A stretch of DNA of 15,097 nucleotides, taken from assembly GCA_022866645.1 (NCBI GenBank), contig JALHUQ010000077.1, positions 1 to 15,097 of the forward strand. Direction: 5' to 3'. Source of the stretch: Woeseiaceae bacterium (GTDB lineage Bacteria > Pseudomonadota > Gammaproteobacteria > Steroidobacterales > Woeseiaceae). Under the pieces are notes generated by a model that had not been told where the DNA came from, did no database searches, and worked only from the letters and a program-made list of their open reading frames with translations. The position numbers and the translations under genes were made by a program. Shown piece by piece: positions 6,763-12,332 of the stretch. How positions within the stretch are numbered: the first letter of the stretch is position 1; each line of letters opens with the position of its first letter.

Positions 6763-8703
6763 ATGGAGCTATACAACACATTAACGGACCTGCTGGCAGA
6801 TGCCCGTAGCAAGGACCGTAGCATCCGGTTCATCGACGGCGAAAATGACGAGAGTACGGTCAGTTTCGCGGGTCTATGGGACCGCGCCGTCGCGATGCTG
6901 GGGTCATTACAGGCGCGCGGCATGCGGCCGGGCGATGAACTGGTCATATTCAGCAAGTCGAACGAGAGTTTCGTCATTGCTTTTTGGGCGGCGGTGCTCG
7001 GCGGCATGGTGCCGGTACCCGTTGCGGTGGGTATCAGTGATGAACATCGGCTAAAGCTCTTTAGAATACTGTCGCAGCTGCAGCGCGCTACCTTGTTTAC
7101 GGAGGCCGATTTGTTGGCGCGCTTATTGGAGTTTTCGGTCAATATTGCGCGGGATGACATTACGAGGATTCTGAATACCAAGACAACTCTGATCGGCGAC
7201 GTCGATTCGGAGGCTAGCGGAGAAATATTCGAGTCGACCCCGGATAACATTGCCTTTATTCAATATTCGTCCGGATCGACGAGCGATCCGAAGGGCGTGG
7301 TGTTAACGCATCGAAACCTGTGCACCAATATTCGCGCCATTATTGACGCGTGTCATTGGACGAAGGACGACCAAAGCTTGAGTTGGATGCCGCTGACCCA
7401 TGATATGGGACTCATCGGTTACCACCTGAGTGTATTAGGCGTCGGCATGAATCATGCGGTAATGGACACAAACGTCTTCGTGCGACGACCGTTATTGTGG
7501 ATGAGCAAAGCCAGCGAATTGCGTGCGACGCAGTTGTGCTCCCCGAATTTTGGCTACAAGCATTTCCTCAAGCTGTTTCAGCGCAAGGGTTTGGATAATC
7601 TGGATCTGTCCAGCGTCAAGCTTATTTTGAACGGCGCCGAACCCATTTCCTGGGAACTTTGCGAGGAGTTTCTGGCGTCACTGGCTCCGTACGGCTTGAA
7701 GCGGACCACGATGTTTCCCGTTTATGGCTTGGCCGAGGCGACTGTCGGCGTCTCCATCCCAACGCCAGGTTCTTTGTATTCCCGTATCACGGTGGATCGC
7801 CACAGCCTTCGCGTCGGTGAGCCGTTTCGTGAAGTTTCGCCGGGCGATGACGACGCCGTCAGTTTCGTTCGTGTCGGGAGCTCGATTCGAGATGTCAGTA
7901 TTCGCATCGCAGACGATACTAATCGCGTACTGGACGACGGGTTAGTTGGCAATATCCAGCTATACGGGGATAGCGTGACGGAGCGCATCTATGGGGACGA
8001 CGCGGCGACTGCCGCTCTTTTTACGGATGACGGTTGGCTGCAAACAGGTGACTGCGGCGTATTCGTCGATAAGCAGTTGGTCATTACGGGCAGGCAAAAA
8101 GACATCATTATTGTCAACGGCCAGAACTACTATCCGCATGATATCGAAGAGATCGTCGCGCGACTGGATGACCTTGATCTGAATAAGGTGGTTGTTGCTG
8201 GTGCGACCCCCAAGGGTGGACAAACGGAAGAGTTGATCGCATTCATTCTTTATCGACAGTCTATTGACGGCTTCTTGCCGATAGTTGAGCAAGTGCGAGA
8301 CTTGATCGGGGAGCAAACGGGGCTCGAAGTCGACAAAGTGATTCCCGTGACAAAGATACCCAAAACGACCAGCGGCAAAGTGCAGCGTGCGAAGTTGCTG
8401 CAAGCCTATTTCGATGGGGAATTCGATGCTGTGCTGAGCGAGCTTCATCCAGCGGATGTCGCGGCGGCTGAAACGGACGACGATCCGCTGATTGCGGAGC
8501 TGGAGTTGATTTGCCGAGAGTTTTCCAAGGACCGAAAGATTGGACCGGACGATAATCTGTTTGAAGTAGGCGTCAGCTCACTGACGCTGACCGAAATTGT
8601 TCTGGCGATCGATGAAAAGCACCCGGGCAAACTTGATATCAGCGATTTGTTCGATTACCCAACGGTCAGAGAGATCGCCGCCTTTATGAAGGAAAATTCA
8701 TGA
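6763..8703 (+). CDS. Fatty acyl-AMP ligase-like enzyme fused to an acyl carrier domain
   Basis: The 646-residue protein is an ANL-superfamily adenylating enzyme followed by a carrier domain. Landmarks are the phosphate-binding loop YSSGSTSDPKG (168-178), SWMPLTHDMGLIG (207-219), RRPLLWMSKA (241-250), SPNFGYKHF (260-268), YGLAEA (321-326), TGD (428-430), GRQKDIIIVNGQNYYPHD (443-460) and catalytic Lys539 in KTTSGKVQR. The THDMGLIG, RRPLLW and SPNFGYK blocks match fatty acyl-AMP ligases that load lipopeptide and polyketide lines. Residues 573-646 form the carrier, with LFEVGVSSL placing the phosphopantetheine on Ser606. It probably activates a fatty acid with ATP and transfers it to its own carrier arm, without CoA. 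It follows the P450 by 7 nt and overlaps the KAS III start by 4 bp, so the loaded chain is presumably their shared substrate. Chain length is unknown. Confidence 0.9.
   Translation: MELYNTLTDLLADARSKDRSIRFIDGENDESTVSFAGLWDRAVAMLGSLQARGMRPGDELVIFSKSNESFVIAFWAAVLGGMVPVPVAVGISDEHRLKLFRILSQLQRATLFTEADLLARLLEFSVNIARDDITRILNTKTTLIGDVDSEASGEIFESTPDNIAFIQYSSGSTSDPKGVVLTHRNLCTNIRAIIDACHWTKDDQSLSWMPLTHDMGLIGYHLSVLGVGMNHAVMDTNVFVRRPLLWMSKASELRATQLCSPNFGYKHFLKLFQRKGLDNLDLSSVKLILNGAEPISWELCEEFLASLAPYGLKRTTMFPVYGLAEATVGVSIPTPGSLYSRITVDRHSLRVGEPFREVSPGDDDAVSFVRVGSSIRDVSIRIADDTNRVLDDGLVGNIQLYGDSVTERIYGDDAATAALFTDDGWLQTGDCGVFVDKQLVITGRQKDIIIVNGQNYYPHDIEEIVARLDDLDLNKVVVAGATPKGGQTEELIAFILYRQSIDGFLPIVEQVRDLIGEQTGLEVDKVIPVTKIPKTTSGKVQRAKLLQAYFDGEFDAVLSELHPADVAAAETDDDPLIAELELICREFSKDRKIGPDDNLFEVGVSSLTLTEIVLAIDEKHPGKLDISDLFDYPTVREIAAFMKENS
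8689..8693 (+). promoter_or_regulatory. Ribosome binding site for the KAS III gene
   Basis: AAGGA lies 6 nt before the ATG at 8700, inside the end of the ligase-carrier gene. It fixes the start and supports coupled translation. Confidence 0.7.
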
Positions 8704-9668
8704 CCTACGCACGTATTGCCGGAATTGGCAGCTTTCTTCCTGAAAAGGTCGTGACCAATAAGGACCTCGAAAAGATGATTGACACGTCTGACGAGTGGAT
8801 CCAGGAGCGGACCGGAATCAAACGGCGCCATATTGCGTCTGAGGGTGAGACGACGTCCTCCATAGGGCTCGCAGCGGCCAGGCGGGCCATAGCCGACGCC
8901 GCAATCGAGCCGGGCGACATCGACCTCATCATTGTCGGAACAACAACACCGGACAAGATTTTTCCATCGACGGCCTGCATCATTCAGCGGCAATTGGGCG
9001 TCCGGGGTTGCCCTGCGTTTGATGTCCAGGCGGTCTGCAGTGGGTTCATCTATGCGCTCGATTTGGCAAATCGCTTCATCAAGACGGGCGGTGCCAGAAC
9101 AGCGCTCGTTATCGGCGCGGAGACATTGTCCCGCATCACGAACTGGGACGATCGCGGTACCGCTGTGCTATTCGGCGATGGCGCCGGTTGCGTTGTCCTT
9201 CAAGCGAGTGATAAGCCGGGCATTGTTTCGACACACATTCATGCGGATGGCGAATACGAGGAGCTGCTGCAGGTCCGATATGGCGTGTCGGTCGGCTACG
9301 ATAAGACGCAGGCGGGTCAGGCCTTCATTGAAATGAACGGCAATGCGGTCTTCAAGCGCGCAGTAGAAACCTTCGACAAGATAGCTCGGGAGACGATGGC
9401 CGATCTGGACGGTGCTGTCGGCGATATCGACTGGTTTGTGCCCCATCAGGCCAATATGCGAATCATCACAGCGGCGGCCAAAAAATTGGGGATGCCAATG
9501 GAGCGTGTCATTGCCACCGTCGACGAGCATGCCAACACCTCCAGCGCCTCAATTCCTCTGGCGCTTGATCAAGCGGTTCGAGACGGACGGATAAAACGCG
9601 GTGACACAGTGATGTTCGCTGCGTTTGGTGCTGGCTTTACCTGGGGTTCCGCGGTGGTGAAATACTGA
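8700..9668 (+). CDS. KAS III (FabH-like) beta-ketoacyl-ACP synthase
   Basis: The 322-residue product aligns end to end with FabH. The catalytic triad is intact: Cys113 in AVCSGF, His249 in VPHQAN and Asn279 in EHANTSSAS. Other landmarks are DEWIQERTGIKRRH (31-44), FGDGAG (158-163) and the C-terminal FGAGFTWGS (309-317). FabH joins an acyl-CoA primer to malonyl-ACP with loss of CO2. The gene overlaps the ligase-carrier gene as ATGA, with AAGGA 6 nt before the start. It is not beside plsX, fabD or fabG, so it is probably a dedicated paralog rather than the housekeeping fabH, although a single-copy displaced fabH cannot be excluded. In this context it probably extends or condenses the acyl chain held on the neighbouring carrier domain, which would be an unusual acyl donor for this family (inference). 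Confidence 0.9.
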   Translation: MTYARIAGIGSFLPEKVVTNKDLEKMIDTSDEWIQERTGIKRRHIASEGETTSSIGLAAARRAIADAAIEPGDIDLIIVGTTTPDKIFPSTACIIQRQLGVRGCPAFDVQAVCSGFIYALDLANRFIKTGGARTALVIGAETLSRITNWDDRGTAVLFGDGAGCVVLQASDKPGIVSTHIHADGEYEELLQVRYGVSVGYDKTQAGQAFIEMNGNAVFKRAVETFDKIARETMADLDGAVGDIDWFVPHQANMRIITAAAKKLGMPMERVIATVDEHANTSSASIPLALDQAVRDGRIKRGDTVMFAAFGAGFTWGSAVVKY

Positions 9669-9929
9669 TAATAAAAACCACAATCTATACATCGAAAGGA
9701 GATTAAAAAAGATCTTTAAAGTTATGATCCAGTAAATAAAACGCTTCAAAAAATGTTGCCAAACGGGCGCCATTGTTGCGGGACCGCAAGGCGGCTTTCG
9801 AGAGGCCGGGATGGTTATTGGCATTCTTGGCGCGGCTGCATCACTGGAAGCGGCCGTTTTTGTGCCCGAATCGGTCAGAACGGCCAGAAATTGACATAAG
9901 GTCCGGAAAAATTCTCTTTGGCGCAAAAA

Positions 9930-9976
9930 TTGTGTGAGCCAATTCACATTTCGGAGCAGAGTCCTGTCTCTATACT
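9930..9976 (+). promoter_or_regulatory. Class II CRP-type promoter
   Basis: TGTGA (9933-9937), a 6-bp spacer and TCACA (9944-9948) form a perfect core CRP operator, and the right flank TTT also matches the extended consensus. TATACT at 9971-9976 is a 5-of-6 match to the -10 box. It predicts transcription starting near 9983, which places the operator centre (9940.5) at about -42, the class II activation geometry. No good -35 box is present, as expected when CRP replaces it. The predicted target is the 57-residue protein starting at 10040. Confidence 0.65.
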
Positions 9977-10009
9977 GCGACATACCCACTGTCTCCGAAC
10001 AGAGACAGG
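9963..10009 (+). repeat. Stem-loop with a competing upstream arm
   Basis: CTGTCTC (9989-9995) pairs with GAGACAG (10002-10008) around a 6-nt loop, giving a stem-loop in the predicted 5' leader. An earlier copy, CCTGTCTCT (9963-9971), is a perfect 9-bp inverted match to AGAGACAGG (10001-10009). The earlier copy overlaps the -10 region, so it is probably outside a transcript that starts near 9983 and would matter only for a longer transcript or at the DNA level. Confidence 0.5.
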
Positions 10010-10012
10010 TAA

Positions 10013-10036
10013 ACCACGGATCAGACCACGGATCAA
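10013..10036 (+). repeat. Two tandem 12-bp units just before a small ORF
   Basis: ACCACGGATCA occurs at 10013-10023 and again at 10025-10035, a 12-bp period. The second copy places a weak GGA ribosome-binding element about 7 nt before the ATG at 10040. Confidence 0.6.
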
Positions 10037-10039
10037 ACG

Positions 10040-10213
10040 ATGGACAAAGATTACGACGACATGCCGCTTTCACAATCGAATGTTTCCCTGAAACTCGCGG
10101 ATATTCAGAAGCGTTGTTCGAGGCTCATGGACGACCCCGAAGAATTTGGCAGTTTGACGCTCGAGGAACCGGCGCTCGAGCCTGACCAGAATAATCCCTA
10201 TAACCGCGGCTAG
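10040..10213 (+). CDS. Small acidic protein, 57 residues, unknown function
   Basis: The frame ATG 10040 to TAG 10213 encodes a polar, acidic protein with no membrane segment or signal peptide. An N-terminal acidic patch (MDKDYDDMP) is followed by a likely amphipathic helix, VSLKLADIQKRCSRLMDDPEEF (15-36), and an acidic Pro- and Asn-containing tail ending NPYNRG. The evidence that it is real is its protein-like composition, the CRP-type promoter and leader structure upstream, and the lack of any better use for this interval. Frames on the other strand here have no recognisable features. I do not recognise a family. Its stop overlaps that of the convergent PrsW gene within CTAG (10210-10213). 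Confidence 0.6.
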   Translation: MDKDYDDMPLSQSNVSLKLADIQKRCSRLMDDPEEFGSLTLEEPALEPDQNNPYNRG

Positions 10214-10914
10214 CGTTGCTGCGACGTGCGCATCGCGTCGCGATGCAGGCGGCGCATCAATATCAATCGCCATATCCAGATCACGATGATCAATGTCGCG
10301 GCGATAGGCAACGCGGCCACCGGACTCTGCAATACCAGGAAGTCATACAACCCGTGCAGCAGTGCCGATAGCAAAAAGCCCAAAGTTACGGCCCGCCTGA
10401 TCGGTTTCTGATCGAGATGTGCCTGTGTTATCCAGTGCGCCCATATCGAGGCAAACAGGATATGAATGACAGGGCTCGCGAATCCCCGCGCGGCGGACTC
10501 CAGGGGTGTCAGGTAATCAAGGTAGTAGACATTCTCTGCCGCAGCGAATCCGAGGCCAAGAAATGACGCGTAGATGATGCCGTCCAGCGGCTCATCAAGG
10601 GACTTAAAGCGCAGCACGAAAATCAGGAACGGCAGCAGCTTGGCCAATTCCTCAATGGGCCCGATCACTAACAGGGCGTAGGCCAGCAGGCCCAGTGGAT
10701 TTTCGGAGGCCAGAGCGACGGCGTCGTATCGCAAGCCCAGTGGCTCGAGCCCAAGGTACATCCATTTCGAGATTATGGCCGCGCCGAGGCCGAGACCGAA
10801 GCAAAGCGCGAGATTCAATGGCGGCTCAGGCAGGTACCGGTCTTTGTGGTAGTGATAGCCGGCCCAAAAAATGGCCGGAATGGCGACAGGTACGACGACT
10901 AAGAATTGTTGCAT
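10210..10914 (-). CDS. PrsW-family intramembrane metalloprotease
   Basis: The 234-residue protein has about seven or eight membrane segments and the PrsW (CPBP/Abi-related) motifs in order: PIEELAK (86-92, with Glu88-Glu89), GFAAAENVYY (122-131, with Glu127-Asn128), HILFASIWAHW (151-161, with His151) and LLHGLYDF (185-192, with His187 and Asp191). These residues form the presumed metal site. In Bacillus, PrsW starts degradation of the anti-sigma factor RsiW; in proteobacteria the substrate is generally unknown. No anti-sigma or sigma gene lies in this window. There is no strong ribosome binding site before the ATG at 10914. The gene ends by sharing CTAG with the stop of the convergent 57-residue protein, and lies 139 bp from the divergent EamA gene. 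Confidence 0.85.
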   Translation of the reverse strand: MQQFLVVVPVAIPAIFWAGYHYHKDRYLPEPPLNLALCFGLGLGAAIISKWMYLGLEPLGLRYDAVALASENPLGLLAYALLVIGPIEELAKLLPFLIFVLRFKSLDEPLDGIIYASFLGLGFAAAENVYYLDYLTPLESAARGFASPVIHILFASIWAHWITQAHLDQKPIRRAVTLGFLLSALLHGLYDFLVLQSPVAALPIAATLIIVIWIWRLILMRRLHRDAMRTSQQR

Positions 10915-11053
10915 CGGAACATTATCCCGCTATGCTTCGGCATCGTCCTCGGGATAGATCACAGACCACACATAATGATTCCGCAACCGCTTCCGCCTAA
11001 AAGTGCATATGAGACCCTATTTCAGGTTTGCGCCTACTTCGTGAGTCCCGCCT

Positions 11054-11935
11054 CTGAGTAATACATTCCTTTACGTAGTCGCCGTCCTGATCTGGGGCTC
11101 GACGTGGTTGGCGATCGAATTCCAGCTGGGCGTCGTTGAACCCGAGGTTTCGATTGTTTATCGCTACGCGGCAGCCAGCGGAATCTTATTTATTTGGTGT
11201 CGAATCAAAGGATTAGATCTGCGATTTAATCTAATTTCTCACCGCTGGTTTGCCCTGATGGGCCTGCTGATGTTCTGCCTTAATTACATACTCGCGTATC
11301 GGGCCCAGATCTACATAACCTCAGCCCTGTCGGCGATCGCGTTTTCGGCGATGTTGTGGATGAACATCATAAACTCGCGGCTGTTTTTTGGCGCGCGGGT
11401 TGGGGGCCGTATTTATTTCGGCGCCTTTCTCGGTATCGCTGGAATCGTGGTGCTATTCGGCCCCCAGGTCGACGAGGTTTCGCTGTCTGACGGGGTCTTT
11501 TACGGTTCTATGTTGGCGGTCATCGGCGCGTTGATGGCTTCATTTGGCAACATGGCTTCCCAGGCGGCGCAGAAGGCGAAATTACCTGTTGTCCAGTCGA
11601 ACGCCTGGAGCATGCTGTACGGTGGCCTGATGACCTTTATGGTGGCGCTTGTAGAGGGCCGCGAATTCACCTTCGACCCATCTGTCGGGTATGTTATTTC
11701 GTTGGCCTATTTGGCGGTCTTCGGTTCGGTTATCGCCTTTGGAGCCTACCTGACCTTGCTCGGCCGGATCGGTGCTCACAGGGCAGGGTATGCGAGCGTC
11801 ATGTTCCCGGTAGTGGCACTGATTTTGTCGATGATGTTTGAGGGTCTGGCGCTCGATATGTCCATTGTTTCCGGTTTTGCGCTGGTGTTGACCGGCAATT
11901 TGCTGGTTCTGACTCGGGGTCCCAAGACCTACTGA
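11054..11935 (+). CDS. EamA/DMT-family transporter with probable CTG start
   Basis: The product is a multi-pass protein of the drug/metabolite transporter superfamily, where 10 membrane helices in two EamA repeats are typical. The first helix, NTFLYVVAVLIWGSTWLAIE, is characteristic of EamA proteins and is encoded from 11060 on. The frame upstream is closed by TGA at 11042-11044. Between that stop and this helix, the only plausible initiation codon is CTG at 11054, which gives the normal SNTFLY N-terminus and 293 residues. Starting at TTG 11108 would delete most of the first helix. Either this is a rare CTG start or the start codon was mutated. Signature elements continue with EVSIVYRYAAASGILF and RAGYASVMFPVVALILSMMFEG. 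The substrate cannot be predicted. It converges with a small membrane protein gene 31 bp downstream. Confidence 0.8.
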   Translation: MSNTFLYVVAVLIWGSTWLAIEFQLGVVEPEVSIVYRYAAASGILFIWCRIKGLDLRFNLISHRWFALMGLLMFCLNYILAYRAQIYITSALSAIAFSAMLWMNIINSRLFFGARVGGRIYFGAFLGIAGIVVLFGPQVDEVSLSDGVFYGSMLAVIGALMASFGNMASQAAQKAKLPVVQSNAWSMLYGGLMTFMVALVEGREFTFDPSVGYVISLAYLAVFGSVIAFGAYLTLLGRIGAHRAGYASVMFPVVALILSMMFEGLALDMSIVSGFALVLTGNLLVLTRGPKTY

Positions 11936-11953
11936 ACGGATGTACTGCTGGTC

Positions 11954-11966
11954 GCCCTTTGAGGGC
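11954..11966. terminator. Hairpin between convergent stops
   Basis: GCCCT-TTG-AGGGC is a perfect 5-bp stem with a 3-nt loop lying between the EamA stop (11935) and the stop of the small membrane protein (11967). No T-run follows on either strand, so termination efficiency is doubtful. Confidence 0.35.
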
Positions 11967-12209
11967 CTAAATCCGGTCCCGCTCGATTCTTTGAGTGGCC
12001 GTCAAAACGGAAACTTCGGCCCGTCTGGTCACCCGTCGGCGGGCCTGAAATAACCAGACCGATCGGCCAATACTGGCAAAGCCCAAGAGCAGGTAGGCAA
12101 GGACGACGCGAAAATCCGGCCGCCCCATCAATCCGAAAACCAATAGAAGTATTCCCATCAGCAGCCATGCGTGGGGGATCCGCCTGTAGATTTGATCGGG
12201 TAACAACAT
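11967..12209 (-). CDS. Small two-helix membrane protein
   Basis: The 80-residue product has a short basic N-terminus, two hydrophobic helices (about 13-29 and 33-52, AWLLMGILLLVFGLMG and VVLAYLLLGFASIG), then a basic run, RRRVTRR, and a polar tail. The charge pattern suggests both ends face the cytoplasm. No family is recognised. The hydrophobic pattern and the tidy convergent spacing to EamA support it over the overlapping frame on the same strand at 11929-12168. The ribosome binding site is weak. Confidence 0.6.
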   Translation of the reverse strand: MLLPDQIYRRIPHAWLLMGILLLVFGLMGRPDFRVVLAYLLLGFASIGRSVWLFQARRRVTRRAEVSVLTATQRIERDRI

Positions 12210-12332
12210 GGAGCCACTTCGCTATTTCGCCACCGGACCTTCGATACTGCTGTTAAGACGGCAATTAGTACCGTGTGTGGCGCACAAAAATGGAAATAAA
12301 TTGGCCTCGGCGGGGTGGGCGCAGGGACAGGA

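Larger units (their letters stand above)
9669..10039. other. 371-bp gene-free stretch after the P450-ligase-KAS III operon
   Basis: No credible coding frame is present. The left part is AT-rich and carries an isolated AAAGGAG (9695-9701) with no open frame behind it. GGCCGTT (9852-9858) faces AACGGCC (9879-9885) around a 20-nt loop that can itself fold (CCGAATCGG); no T-run follows, so it is not a standard terminator. TTGACA occurs at 9891-9896 without a convincing -10. The right part holds a CRP-type site, a -10 box, a stem-loop and a tandem repeat, listed separately. Confidence 0.6.

Noticed and set aside
9695..9726. AAAGGAG followed by ATG at 9724
   Set aside because: The frame stops after three codons and the spacing to the ATG is too long for initiation.
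9852..9885. GGCCGTT/AACGGCC inverted repeat as a terminator for the KAS III operon
   Set aside because: The loop is 20 nt long and no T-run follows; it is kept only as a described element of the gene-free stretch.
9549..10073. Open frame of 174 codons on the minus strand
   Set aside because: It overlaps the end of the KAS III gene and crosses the CRP-type promoter; no protein-like features or ribosome binding site support it.
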